Source: Streptomyces agglomeratus
Lineage (GTDB): Bacteria > Actinomycetota > Actinomycetes > Streptomycetales > Streptomycetaceae
Direction of reading: 5' to 3'
Length of the DNA stretch: 64,000 nt
NCBI RefSeq assembly: GCF_001746415.1
Contig: NZ_MEHJ01000001.1
Span: 5,772,501-5,836,500, forward strand
Position numbers and translations under genes: made by a program. The notes below the pieces were generated by a model. That model saw only the letters and a program-made list of their open reading frames with translations. It did not search any database and was not told the origin of the DNA. Positions 29,505 through 37,679 of the stretch are shown piece after piece (the stretch's first letter is position 1; each line of letters begins with the position of its first letter).

Positions 29505-29785
29505 CGATTCCTCCGGCGGACTGTGACTTCCGTCGGAGGGACGAGAGCGCTGGGCTCCCGCGGTACCACCCTCCTTGGCCGCGGGCGGCGCCCGTGACCC
29601 CCTCATTGGGGCAGCGATGCCGGTTCTACTGGCCGTGCGCCCGTGGACGGAGCCCACGGCGCGAAGCTTTCTTCCGGCGGCTCAGGGGTGATGCTTCACG
29701 CCGCGCTCGCCGCCGGGCTCACACCGTCCCCGGATCGCTCTTGGCTGCGTACGGCGCTACTCGTCCCCTTCGAGGCCTTTCGCTG
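29505..29785 (-). promoter_or_regulatory. translational T-box riboswitch of ileS
   Basis: On the minus strand the T-box core AGGGTGGTACCGCG is exact at 29572-29559. Downstream, CCTCCGACGG (29539-29530) can pair 9/10 with CCGCCGGAGG (29519-29510), which contains the ileS SD, across a 10-base loop: an SD-sequestering helix instead of a terminator. Uncharged tRNA-Ile pairing with the T-box bulge (UGGU) would free the SD. The upstream part carries CAUCACCCC-GAGCCGCCGG, like the Stem I/II junction of actinobacterial ileS T-boxes, with a candidate AUC specifier at 29692-29690. The leader start near 29785 is estimated from TACACT at 29796-29791. Core and sequestrator are seen; Stem I details are inferred. 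Confidence 0.9.
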
Positions 29786-29796
29786 CGCCCAGTGTA

Positions 29797-30068
29797 CGGG
29801 CCGGGCGGCCGGCCGGCCGCCCGGTTTCCGCGCGGCGCCGGAGCGTACGCCGATAGCCCGAATGGCCATACGGGCTCCGCCGTCTCCGTCCGCGTCTTCC
29901 TGAGCGGATTACCGGGCGGAGAGCTGGGCACAACCGAGGCAGGCTCATCGCGTCCGGCGCGCGGCAGGGCCGAAGCGGCGGCGTGCCCCGTTGCCGCGGG
30001 CCTGGAGTCGACTTATCGTCCCAGCACGATGCGCGAGCAAGATCACAATATGTGAAGGGGCCGCGGCC
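29797..30068. other. divergent gap between ileS leader and the TraR/DksA-like gene; no gene seen
   Basis: It contains the palindrome at 29801-29824, an 18/20-matching palindrome at 29856-29875 (GCCCG-AATGGCCATA-CGGGC), and TCACA-ATA-TGTGA at 30043-30055, immediately before the AAGGGG SD of the next gene. Promoters for both directions must lie here. Confidence 0.6.
29801..29824. promoter_or_regulatory. 24-bp perfect palindrome at the ileS promoter
   Basis: CCGGGCGGCCGG followed by its exact reverse complement. It ends 4 bases before the TACACT -10-like element (29796-29791, minus) and so covers the place where a -35 would lie. Either an operator or GC-rich chance structure. Confidence 0.5.
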
Positions 30069-30863
30069 ATGGTGGCTAAGAAGACCGCCGCACAGAGCGC
30101 AGAAGGGACCGGCTCGGCGGACAACGACGCCGTCGGGAAGAAGGCCGTCGGGAAGAAGACCCCTGCCGGGAAGACCGCCGCGAAGAAGACCGCCGCGAAG
30201 AAGACGGCGCCCGCCTCCGAGGCCGTGCCGGCCAAGAGGGCGACGCCGGTCAAGACGGCCAGGACGGCCAAGAAGGCATCTGCCGAGAAGGCGGCTGCGA
30301 AGAGGGCCGCTCCCGCGGCCAAGGGGGCGGCCCAGGCCGCGAAAGAGACAGGAGCCAAGACGGTGGTTGCGAAGAAGGCTGCGAGCAGGACCACGGCCGC
30401 CAAGAAGGCGGTCCCGGCCACGGTGACGGCGCTCCCCGCGTCCGGGACGGTCGCCCCGGCGGCCCCCGGCGAGCTGGCGGTCAGGCCGGGCGAGGAACCG
30501 TGGACCCCGGAGGAGGTCGCCGAGGCGCGCGCCGAGCTGGAGAAGGACGTCGCGGGCCTGCGGGCGGAGATCATCGCGTCCGAGGAGGCGGTGACCGGAC
30601 TGATGCGGGACTCCGGGGACGGCGCGGGCGACGACCAGGCCGACACCGGGACCAAGAACATCTCCCGGGAGTACGAGCTGGCGCTGGCGGCCAGTGCCCG
30701 TGAGCGCCTGGAACAGACCGAGCGGGCCCTGGAGCGGCTGGACGCCGGTACGTACGGGCTCTGCGAGGTCTGCGGGAAGCCCATCGGCAAGGCGCGCATG
30801 CAGGCATTCCCGCGCGCCACGCTGTGCGTCGAGGACAAGCAGAAGCAGGAACGCCGCTACTGA
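30069..30863 (+). CDS. TraR/DksA-type zinc-finger protein with histone-H1-like N-terminal tail
   Basis: 264 aa from ATG 30069. Residues 1 to about 130 are almost only Lys, Ala, Thr and Pro with repeated AAKKTA/AKK units, as in histone H1 tails, and probably bind DNA or RNA non-specifically. The C-terminal third is a DksA/TraR domain: a coiled-coil region followed by the finger at C232, C235 and C253. The expected fourth ligand is D256 (codon GAC at 30834-30836, CVEDKQ), so the C4 finger is incomplete. Family members act in the RNA polymerase secondary channel; a role here is inferred. Conserved position between ileS and lspA. Confidence 0.88.
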   Translation: MVAKKTAAQSAEGTGSADNDAVGKKAVGKKTPAGKTAAKKTAAKKTAPASEAVPAKRATPVKTARTAKKASAEKAAAKRAAPAAKGAAQAAKETGAKTVVAKKAASRTTAAKKAVPATVTALPASGTVAPAAPGELAVRPGEEPWTPEEVAEARAELEKDVAGLRAEIIASEEAVTGLMRDSGDGAGDDQADTGTKNISREYELALAASARERLEQTERALERLDAGTYGLCEVCGKPIGKARMQAFPRATLCVEDKQKQERRY

Positions 30864-30864
30864 T

Positions 30865-30885
30865 CCGACGGCGCCGGCCCGTCGG
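30865..30885 (+). terminator. weak hairpin after the TraR/DksA-like gene
   Basis: CCGACGG (30865-30871) and CCGTCGG (30879-30885) with a 7-base loop directly after the stop; no T-run. May be a terminator or attenuator before lspA. Confidence 0.35.
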
Positions 30886-30985
30886 CACCGCCCCGCGACC
30901 CGGCCGCCTCACCGGTCACCGGGGCTGTCCGTACGTGTGTGCCGTACCCTCGTCCTCAGTCAGGCACCTAGGTTGAGGGACTCAC

Positions 30986-31582
30986 GTGGCAGAGGCGGAG
31001 CGCATCATCGGTACGCCGGATACCCCTGAGGCCGGGGGACCCGAGCCGGAGGAGTCCTCCGATGCGGCGGCCCCCGACGAGCAGCCGGCGAGCAGGGGCA
31101 AGCGGAAGATCGCTGTGCTGTTCGGCGTGGCCCTCGTGGCCTACCTGCTCGATCTGAGCAGCAAGATGCTCGTGGTGGCCAAGCTGGAGCACCACGAGCC
31201 GATCGAGGTCGTGGGTGACCTGCTGAGGTTCGAGGCGATCAGGAACGCGGGCGCCGCGTTCGGCATCGGCGAGGCCTTCACCGTCATCTTCACGGTCATC
31301 GCGGCCTCGGTGATCGTGGTGATCGCCCGGCTCGCGCGCAAGCTCTACAGCCTGCCCTGGGCCATCGCGCTCGGGCTGCTGCTCGGCGGCGCGCTCGGCA
31401 ATCTCACGGACCGGATCTTCCGCTCGCCCGGTGTCTTCAAGGGCGCCGTGGTGGACTTCATCGCCCCGGCGAACTTCGCGGTCTTCAACCTCGCGGACTC
31501 CGCGATCGTCTGCGGCGGGATTCTGATTGTGATCCTGTCGTTCCGGGGGCTGGACCCCGACGGGACCGTTCACAAGGACTGA
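30986..31582 (+). CDS. lspA: lipoprotein signal peptidase LspA
   Basis: 198 aa from GTG 30986. A 38-residue acidic head precedes four membrane helices. The family blocks are [10 protein letters not shown] and GNLTDRIFR, and the catalytic aspartates are D157 (GAVVDFI) and D171 (FNLADSAI). It cleaves signal peptides from diacylglyceryl-modified prolipoproteins at the membrane and is the target of globomycin. The RluA-family gene follows 17 bases downstream, the usual lspA-rluD pairing. Confidence 0.96.
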   Translation: MAEAERIIGTPDTPEAGGPEPEESSDAAAPDEQPASRGKRKIAVLFGVALVAYLLDLSSKMLVVAKLEHHEPIEVVGDLLRFEAIRNAGAAFGIGEAFTVIFTVIAASVIVVIARLARKLYSLPWAIALGLLLGGALGNLTDRIFRSPGVFKGAVVDFIAPANFAVFNLADSAIVCGGILIVILSFRGLDPDGTVHKD

Positions 31583-31599
31583 CAAGGCATACTCGACGG

Positions 31600-32541
31600 G
31601 TGAGTACCATTCCCGAGTTCCGCACCCTGCCCGTTCCCGATGGCCTTGAGGGCGAGCGCGTCGACGCCGCCATTTCCCGGATGTTCGGGTTCTCCCGCAC
31701 GAAGGCGGCCGAGCTTGCCGCCGCCGGGAAGGTTCAGGTCGACGGGTCGGTGGTCGGGAAGTCCGAGCGGGTCCGGGGCGGGGCCTGGCTCGAGGTGGAG
31801 ATGCCGCAGGCCGCAGCCCCCGTACAGATCGTCGCCGAGCCCGTCGAGGGCATGGAGATCGTGCACGACGACGACGACATCGTCGTCATAGACAAGCCGG
31901 TCGGCGTCGCCGCCCACCCGAGCCCCGGCTGGACCGGCACCACGGTCATCGGCGGCCTCGCCGCGGCCGGGTACCGCATCTCGACCTCGGGCGCCTCCGA
32001 GCGCCAGGGCATCGTGCACCGCCTCGACGTGGGGACGTCGGGCCTCATGGTCGTGGCCAAGTCGGAGCGCGCGTACACGCTGCTCAAGGCGCAGTTCCGG
32101 GACCGGGTCGTCGTGAAGAAGTACCACGCGCTGGTCCAGGGCCACCCCGACCCGATGAGCGGCACCATCGACGCCCCGATCGGTCGCCACCCCAACCACG
32201 ACTACAAGTGGGCCGTGACGGCCGAGGGCAAGCCTTCGGTCACGCACTACGACCTGATCGAGGCGTTCAGGGCCGCGTCGCTCCTCGACATCAAGCTGGA
32301 GACCGGGCGTACGCACCAGATCCGCGTGCACATGTCCGCGCACCGTCACCCCTGCGTCGGTGACACGACGTACGGCGCCGACCCCACGATGGGCAAGCGC
32401 CTCGGCCTGACGCGGCAGTGGCTGCACGCGATGCGGCTCGGCTTCGAGCACCCGTCGGACGGCCGGTGGGTCGAGTTCGAGAGCTCGTACCCGGCGGACC
32501 TCCAGAAGGCGCTGGACGTGATCCGCGCCGAGAGCGAGTGA
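31600..32541 (+). CDS. RluA-family rRNA pseudouridine synthase (RluD-like)
   Basis: 313 aa. GTG 31600. An S4 RNA-binding domain (about 15-80: [22 protein letters not shown]) is followed by the RluA catalytic domain with [15 protein letters not shown], whose Asp is the nucleophile, and the closing [19 protein letters not shown]. Next to lspA, as for rluD in many bacteria; RluD modifies helix 69 of 23S rRNA, but the exact target here is inferred. Confidence 0.93.
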   Translation: MSTIPEFRTLPVPDGLEGERVDAAISRMFGFSRTKAAELAAAGKVQVDGSVVGKSERVRGGAWLEVEMPQAAAPVQIVAEPVEGMEIVHDDDDIVVIDKPVGVAAHPSPGWTGTTVIGGLAAAGYRISTSGASERQGIVHRLDVGTSGLMVVAKSERAYTLLKAQFRDRVVVKKYHALVQGHPDPMSGTIDAPIGRHPNHDYKWAVTAEGKPSVTHYDLIEAFRAASLLDIKLETGRTHQIRVHMSAHRHPCVGDTTYGADPTMGKRLGLTRQWLHAMRLGFEHPSDGRWVEFESSYPADLQKALDVIRAESE

Positions 32542-32551
32542 CACCCGTTCC

Positions 32552-33082
32552 ATGACCGCGGAACCGACGAGCACCCGGCCGACGAGCACCCGGCCGATGG
32601 GTTCCGAGCCGGCCGGCGCCGTCCCGTACGACGTCCGGATCGCGGAGGGGCCCGCCGACCTGGCGGCCTGCTTCGCCGTCCGCGAGCAGGTCTTCGTCGT
32701 CGAGCAGCGGGTGCCCGCCGACATCGAGTACGACGCGTACGACGCCGGCGCGGTGCATGTCCTGGCGATCACCGCCGACGGGCTGCCGCTGGGGACGGGA
32801 CGGCTCCTGTACGGCGCCGCCGCTGCCGCCAAGACCGGCGGCGACCCGGCGGTCGGCTCGCTCGGCCGGCTGGCCGTCGGCCGCGAGGCGCGCGGTCTCG
32901 GCGTCGGGGCGGCCTTGGTGCGGGCCATCGAGGACGCGGCGGGGGAGCGCGGTCTGAGCGCGGTGGACCTGCACGCGCAGACGCACGCCCTCGGCTTCTA
33001 CGAGCGGCTCGGGTACGCCGCGTACGGGCCGGAATTCCCGGACGCGGGGATTCCGCACCGGGCGATGCGGCGCGCGCTGTAG
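32552..33082 (+). CDS. GNAT-family N-acetyltransferase
   Basis: 176 aa, ATG 32552, 10 bases after the preceding stop. ElaA/YjcF-like GNAT core: CFAVREQVFVVEQRVP, acetyl-CoA loop RLAVGREARGLGVGAAL and C-terminal HAQTHALGFYERLGY. The substrate cannot be told. Near the N terminus a 15-base direct repeat codes TSTRPTSTRP, part of a tail of low conservation. A hairpin terminator follows. Confidence 0.9.
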   Translation: MTAEPTSTRPTSTRPMGSEPAGAVPYDVRIAEGPADLAACFAVREQVFVVEQRVPADIEYDAYDAGAVHVLAITADGLPLGTGRLLYGAAAAAKTGGDPAVGSLGRLAVGREARGLGVGAALVRAIEDAAGERGLSAVDLHAQTHALGFYERLGYAAYGPEFPDAGIPHRAMRRAL

Positions 33083-33101
33083 GCGCAGCTCAGCACGGCT
33101 G

Positions 33102-33132
33102 ATGGGGTCACAGCTCACCGCTGTGGCCCCAT
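33102..33132 (+). terminator. terminator after the lspA/rluA/GNAT genes
   Basis: 13-bp arms (33102-33114 and 33120-33132, one mismatch) around TCACC, then TTTCG. Confidence 0.8.
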
Positions 33133-33150
33133 TTCGCTCGTCCGCTGATA

Positions 33151-33202
33151 GTTAGGAAAGTTTCCCAACACTCTTGACGTCAACTGGAAACAACCCTAAC
33201 TT
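33151..33202 (+). promoter_or_regulatory. promoter with upstream operator-like palindrome for the GH5 gene
   Basis: -35 TTGACG (33174-33179), 17-base spacer, -10 TAACTT (33197-33202), 50 bases before the GH5 start. Five bases upstream of the -35 is GTTAGGAAA-G-TTTCCCAAC (33151-33169), a palindrome with one mismatch. From memory such GTTAGGAAAGTTTCCTAAC-type sites precede Streptomyces polysaccharide-hydrolase genes controlled by ROK-type repressors; the regulator here is inferred. Confidence 0.65.
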
Positions 33203-33251
33203 TCACGCGAACTCCCGTGCCGGAACCCCACACCCGAAGGGAGCACCACCC

Positions 33252-34304
33252 ATGTACCGACGTACGGCCCGCATCCGCAAAGCCCTGCTTTCCGCCTCGG
33301 CCCTCGGCATCGTGGCCGCCTTGCAGTCACCCGTCAGCGCCTCCACCCCCTCCACGTCCTCTCCCTCCACGTCGAAGTCCGCTTCGGCCTCCCCCCTCGC
33401 CGCCAACGGGCAGCTCAAGGTCTGCGACCGCCGGCTCTGCAACGAGCAGGGGCAGGCCGTCCAGCTGCGCGGCATGAGCACCCACGGCACCCAGTGGTAC
33501 GCCCAGTGCGTCACCGACGGCTCGCTGGACGCCCTCGCCGGCGACTGGCGCGCCGACGTCCTGCGCGTCTCGACGTACGTCCAGGAGGGCGGCTACGAGA
33601 CCGACCCGCAGCGCTACACCGCTCTCGCGCAGAAGTTCGTCGACGGCGCCCACCGGCGAGGCATGTACGCCGTGATCGACTGGCACATGCTCGACCCGGG
33701 CGACCCCAACTTCAACCTCGCGCGGGCCAAGACGTTCTTCACGGCGATGGCGAAGAAGTACAAGGACAACCCGGGCGTGCTCTACGAGATAGCCAACGAG
33801 CCGTCAGGGGTGAGCTGGTCGAAGGTCAAGTCGTACGCCGAGAAGATCATCCCCGTCATCAGGGCACAGGACCCGGACGCCGTGGTCCTGGTGGGTACGC
33901 GCGCCTGGTCGTCGTTCGGCGTCTCGGAGGGCGCGGACGAACAGGAGGTGGTCCGTAACCCCGTGAACTCCTCCAACATCATGTACACCTTCCACTTCTA
34001 CGCCGCCTCCCACCGGGACGAGTACCTCAACGTCCTCGACCGGGCCTCCGACCGGCTCCCTGTGTTCGTCACCGAGTTCGGCACGCAGGACTACGCGGGC
34101 GAGGGCGCCAACGACTTCGCCCAGTCCCAGCGCTTCCTCGACCTGATGAAGCGCAAGAAGATCTCCTGGACCAACTGGAACTTCTCCGACGACCACCGCT
34201 CCGGAGCCGTCTTCAAGACCGGCACCTGCTCCGGCGACACCTGGGCGGGGACCGGCGTGCTGAAGGAGGCCGGCGTCTGGATCCGGCAGCGGATCCGGGA
34301 GTAG
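33252..34304 (+). CDS. secreted glycoside hydrolase family 5 (endoglucanase-like)
   Basis: 350 aa from ATG 33252 (AAGGGAG upstream). A basic N terminus and a hydrophobic core give a signal peptide (about 1-30, end SASAS-like); a Ser/Thr-rich linker follows. The (beta/alpha)8 domain has GH5 landmarks: RVSTYV, VIDWHML, acid/base E183 in YEIANEPSG and nucleophile E275 in FVTEFGTQ. It should cut beta-1,4-glucans outside the cell. No carbohydrate-binding module is present. Isolated by terminators and with its own promoter; probably substrate-induced. Confidence 0.92.
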   Translation: MYRRTARIRKALLSASALGIVAALQSPVSASTPSTSSPSTSKSASASPLAANGQLKVCDRRLCNEQGQAVQLRGMSTHGTQWYAQCVTDGSLDALAGDWRADVLRVSTYVQEGGYETDPQRYTALAQKFVDGAHRRGMYAVIDWHMLDPGDPNFNLARAKTFFTAMAKKYKDNPGVLYEIANEPSGVSWSKVKSYAEKIIPVIRAQDPDAVVLVGTRAWSSFGVSEGADEQEVVRNPVNSSNIMYTFHFYAASHRDEYLNVLDRASDRLPVFVTEFGTQDYAGEGANDFAQSQRFLDLMKRKKISWTNWNFSDDHRSGAVFKTGTCSGDTWAGTGVLKEAGVWIRQRIRE

Positions 34305-34357
34305 TGGCACCCTTGGGGTCTTGATCGTCGAGACTCCGAACCGCCGGATGGTGCACC

Positions 34358-35944
34358 GTGGATCAATTGGCCCTGCTGTTCCTGCTGTTGCTGGGGGCCG
34401 TTGTCACGGTGCCCCTGGGGGAGCGTCTCGGGCTGCCGGCGCCGGTGCTGATGACGGTCGCGGGGATCGTCCTGGCGCTGCTGCCGTTCGTACCGAACGT
34501 CGAGATCCCGCCCGAGTACATCCTCCCGCTGGTGCTGCCGCCGCTGCTGTACGCCGCCGTGCAGCGCACCTCGTGGCGGCAGTTCACCGCGAACATCAGG
34601 CCCATCCTGCTGCTCGCGGTAGCCCTCGTCTTCGTGACGACGGCCGCGGTCGCGGCGGTGGCGGGCGCCGTCGTTCCGGGACTGCCGCTCGCCGCAGCCA
34701 TCGCGCTGGGCGCGCTCGTCGCCCCGCCCGACCCGGTCGCGGCGACGGCCGTGGCCGGGTCGCTGGGGCTGCCCCGGCGGCTCGTGTCGATCCTGGAGGG
34801 CGAGGGGCTGTTCAACGACGTGACGGCCATCGTGCTCTACCACGTGGCGATCGCGGCGGCGGTGAGCGGAACGTTCTCCTGGCCGGCGGCGGTCGGGGAG
34901 CTCTTCCTGTCCGCTCTCGTCGCCATCGCCGTCGGGTACGGCCTCGGCTGGATCACCGACAAGCTGATGGACTATCTCGGCGACGCGACCCTCCAGATCA
35001 GCCTCACGCTGCTGGCGCCTTTCGTCGCCTATGTGCTGGCCGAGGAGTTCAAGGGCTCGGGCGTACTCGCCGTGCTCGTCATCGCGCTCTACCTCGCCGA
35101 GCACGCCGTCGACGCCGACGACGTACTCGGCCGCCTCGCCGGACAGACCTTCTGGCAGATCGTCGACACGCTCGTCACCGGAATCGCCTTCGGTCTCATC
35201 GGCCTGGAGCTGCACCACGTCTTCGGGACGGCGGACGGCCGCCTCGGCGAGATGCTCGGCTGGGGCGCGGCGGTCGTCGCCGTCGTCGTCGGCGTACGGC
35301 TGCTGTGGCTGCTGCCCGCGACCTGGCTGGCGAAGCGGCTGCACACGCTCCGGGACTACGACGAGGACATTCCGGTCAGCTGGCGGGAGACGGTCGTCAT
35401 GTGGTGGTCGGGGATGCGCGGAGTGGCGTCGGTCGCGCTGGCGCTGGCCATCCCGCTGAAGACGGACGACGGCTCGCCGTTCCCGGCGCGCGAGGAGATC
35501 GTGTTCATCGCGTTCTCGGTCATCATGGCCACCCTCCTGGTCCAGGGGCTCACACTGCCGTGGCTGGTGCGCAGGCTCGGCGTACGCGCGGACACGGGGG
35601 CGGAGCGGGAGCTGGAACACGACCTGGCGGTACGGGCCGCGAAGGCCGCCAAGCGCCGGCTCAAGGAGATCCAGGAGGTCGAGGAGCTGCCGGACGACGT
35701 CCTGGACCGTCTGCACCGGGGAGCCCTCGACATCGGGGCGAGGATCAGCCCCGAGATCGTGGACGACGAGCGGCGCGAGGCGTTCGCGCAGCGGGTGGCG
35801 CGGGTCAAGTCGGTGCACCGGATCCAGCGGGAGATGATGTCCGCCGCGCGGCACGAGATCCTCGCCGCGCGGAGTGAACCGGGCAACGACCCCGAGGTGG
35901 TGGACCGGGTCCTGCACCACCTGGACGTGCGCAGCCTCAGGTAG
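34358..35944 (+). CDS. CPA1-family Na+/H+ antiporter
   Basis: 528 aa from GTG 34358 (weak SD). About twelve membrane helices; GALVAPPDPVAATAVAG and LEGEGLFNDVTAIVLY are the paired ion-pathway blocks of the CPA1 (NhaP/NHE) family, with the Asp of FND likely ion-binding. The C-terminal ~110 residues are a charged cytoplasmic tail. It exports Na+ or K+ for H+. It faces the MscS gene, so ion and osmotic functions are adjacent. Confidence 0.92.
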   Translation: MDQLALLFLLLLGAVVTVPLGERLGLPAPVLMTVAGIVLALLPFVPNVEIPPEYILPLVLPPLLYAAVQRTSWRQFTANIRPILLLAVALVFVTTAAVAAVAGAVVPGLPLAAAIALGALVAPPDPVAATAVAGSLGLPRRLVSILEGEGLFNDVTAIVLYHVAIAAAVSGTFSWPAAVGELFLSALVAIAVGYGLGWITDKLMDYLGDATLQISLTLLAPFVAYVLAEEFKGSGVLAVLVIALYLAEHAVDADDVLGRLAGQTFWQIVDTLVTGIAFGLIGLELHHVFGTADGRLGEMLGWGAAVVAVVVGVRLLWLLPATWLAKRLHTLRDYDEDIPVSWRETVVMWWSGMRGVASVALALAIPLKTDDGSPFPAREEIVFIAFSVIMATLLVQGLTLPWLVRRLGVRADTGAERELEHDLAVRAAKAAKRRLKEIQEVEELPDDVLDRLHRGALDIGARISPEIVDDERREAFAQRVARVKSVHRIQREMMSAARHEILAARSEPGNDPEVVDRVLHHLDVRSLR

Positions 35945-35951
35945 CGGCCGG

Positions 35952-35973
35952 CGGCCCGGCCCCCTTCGGGCCG
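35952..35973. terminator. hairpin between convergent antiporter and MscS genes
   Basis: CGGCCCG (35952-35958) and CGGGCCG (35967-35973) with an 8-base loop in the 35-base gap between two convergent stops. Confidence 0.45.
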
Positions 35974-35979
35974 AGGGCC

Positions 35980-37074
35980 CTACCCCCGGCCCGTGCGGCG
36001 CGGTTCCTCGTCCGGCACCGGCGGCTTGCCGTTCGGGGGCCGGTCCGCCGGAGCGGTGGCTATGCGCGGGAGCGCGTACGGGTGCTTCTCCGTCAGCCAG
36101 GCGATCAGCTGCTCGCGCACGGTGCACCGGACCGTCCACACGTCGTCGGCGTCCTTGGCCGTGACGACCGCGCGTACCACCATGGTGTTCGGCGTCGTGT
36201 CGGTCACGGCCAGACTCCAGTCGCGGCCGTCCCACGCCTTGCACATGTCCAGGATTTCCTTGAGCTTCTCGCGCATCAGGTCCACCGGCGCGGTGTGGTC
36301 GAGGTGCAGGAAGACCGTGCCGGTCATCTGGGCACCGCCGCGCGACCAGTTCTCGAACGGCTTGCTGGTGAAGTACGACACCGGCATGGTGATCCGCCGC
36401 TCGTCCCAGGTCCGTACGGCCAGGAACGTCAGCGTGACCTCCTCGACCACGCCCCACTCGCCGTCCACCACCACCGTGTCCCCTATGCGCACCATGTCGC
36501 CGAAAGCGATCTGGAAGCCCGCGAAGAGGTTTCCGAGGGTCGACTGGGCCGCGACACCGGCGACGATGCCGATGATTCCGGCCGAGGCGAGCATCGACGT
36601 ACCGACCGCCTTCATGCCGGGGAAGGTCATCAGCATCGCGCCGGCCGCCACCACCGCCACCACAGCGGTGACGATCCGCATGATCAGCGTCACCTGAGTA
36701 CGGACACGCCGGACCCGCGCCGGGTCGCGCGTCGTGGAGGCGTAGCGGGCGTACGACGACTCCACGATCGCGGAGGCGATCCGTATCACCAGCCACGCGC
36801 CGGCGCCGATCAGCACCAGTGAGAGCACCTGCCCGATACCGGCCTTGTGGTCCTGGACGATCCCGAGGGCGGTCTTCTCGTACGCGCCTCTCAGGACGGC
36901 GGCCAGGATCAGGACCTGGAGCGGCACGCGGCAGCGGCGCAGCAGGCCCCACAGCGGGGTCTCGTGGTGGCGGGCATCGGTCCGGCGCAGCAGCAGGTCG
37001 GCGGCCCAGCCGACGACCAGCGTGAGCACGACCGAGCCGCCGATGACGATCAACGGGCGCAGTACGTTCTCCAT
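35980..37074 (-). CDS. MscS-family mechanosensitive channel
   Basis: 364 aa from ATG 37074; starts at 37113/37116 would overlap the divergent gene at 37106, so the shorter form is preferred. Four hydrophobic helices, then the pore/beta block: GIIGIVAGVAAQSTLGNLFAGFQIAF and VRIGDTVVVDGEWGVVEEVTLTFLAVRTWDERRITMP, diagnostic of MscS. The C-terminal cytoplasmic domain ends in a Pro/Arg-rich tail. It releases solutes on hypo-osmotic shock. Only 31 bases separate the divergent starts. Confidence 0.92.
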   Translation of the reverse strand: MENVLRPLIVIGGSVVLTLVVGWAADLLLRRTDARHHETPLWGLLRRCRVPLQVLILAAVLRGAYEKTALGIVQDHKAGIGQVLSLVLIGAGAWLVIRIASAIVESSYARYASTTRDPARVRRVRTQVTLIMRIVTAVVAVVAAGAMLMTFPGMKAVGTSMLASAGIIGIVAGVAAQSTLGNLFAGFQIAFGDMVRIGDTVVVDGEWGVVEEVTLTFLAVRTWDERRITMPVSYFTSKPFENWSRGGAQMTGTVFLHLDHTAPVDLMREKLKEILDMCKAWDGRDWSLAVTDTTPNTMVVRAVVTAKDADDVWTVRCTVREQLIAWLTEKHPYALPRIATAPADRPPNGKPPVPDEEPRRTGRG

Positions 37075-37105
37075 GACTCCGACGCTCAAATGGGAGGATG
37101 GCGGG

Positions 37106-37675
37106 ATGGACATCATGCTTTTCCACTCCGCCTACGGTCTGCGCCCGGCGGTGCACGCCGCAGCAGAGCGGCTGCGTGCCGCCGGGCACCAGGTGCACGT
37201 GCCCGACCTCTTCGACGGGCAAACTGCCGAAACCATGGAGGAGGGCATGGCGATCAAGGACGGCATCGGCCGGGACGAGCTTCTGCGCCGCGCCGTTCTC
37301 GCCGCCGCCCCGCACTCCGACACGGGCCTGGTGTACGCCGGTCTCTCCTTCGGCGGGTCCGTCGCGCAGAACCTCGCGCTCGGCGACGAGAAGGCCCGTG
37401 GCCTGCTGCTTCTGCATGGAACGTCGGACATCGCGGACGACGCCACGGCGCACGACATGCCCGTACAGCTGCACGTCGCCGAGCCTGATCCCTTCGAGTC
37501 CGACGACTGGCTGAACGCCTGGTACCTGCGGATGCGGGGGATCGGCGCGGACGTGGAGATCTATCGCTATCCCGGTGCCGGACATCTCTACACCGATCCG
37601 GATCTGCCGGACTTCGACGCCGACGCCGCCGCGCAGACCTGGAAGGTCGCGGCCGGGTTCCTGGCGACGCTGTAG
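37106..37675 (+). CDS. dienelactone-hydrolase-family alpha/beta hydrolase
   Basis: 189 aa. ATG 37106 with GGGAGG at 37092-37097. Alpha/beta fold: nucleophile S81 in YAGLSFGGS, acid D128 in AEPDPFES and H160 in PGAGHLY. Classical dienelactone hydrolases carry Cys as nucleophile; this protein has Ser, so another ester substrate is likely. It is short, without a lid domain. It faces the kinase gene with 4 bases between stops. Confidence 0.88.
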   Translation: MDIMLFHSAYGLRPAVHAAAERLRAAGHQVHVPDLFDGQTAETMEEGMAIKDGIGRDELLRRAVLAAAPHSDTGLVYAGLSFGGSVAQNLALGDEKARGLLLLHGTSDIADDATAHDMPVQLHVAEPDPFESDDWLNAWYLRMRGIGADVEIYRYPGAGHLYTDPDLPDFDADAAAQTWKVAAGFLATL

Positions 37676-37679
37676 CCCC

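Noticed and set aside
26286..29597. 1103-codon open frame on the plus strand opposite ileS
   Set aside because: It mirrors the codon-position GC pattern of ileS and codes a repetitive Arg/Val/Gly/Asp sequence without motifs; the ileS strand carries all conserved blocks.
29505..29657. N-terminal extension of IleRS
   Set aside because: The frame runs through the T-box core and SD helix, which must be RNA; ATG 29504 has the SD.
33083..33251. CebR-type operator (TGGGAGCGCTCCCA) for the GH5 gene
   Set aside because: No such sequence is present; the palindrome found is of a different type.
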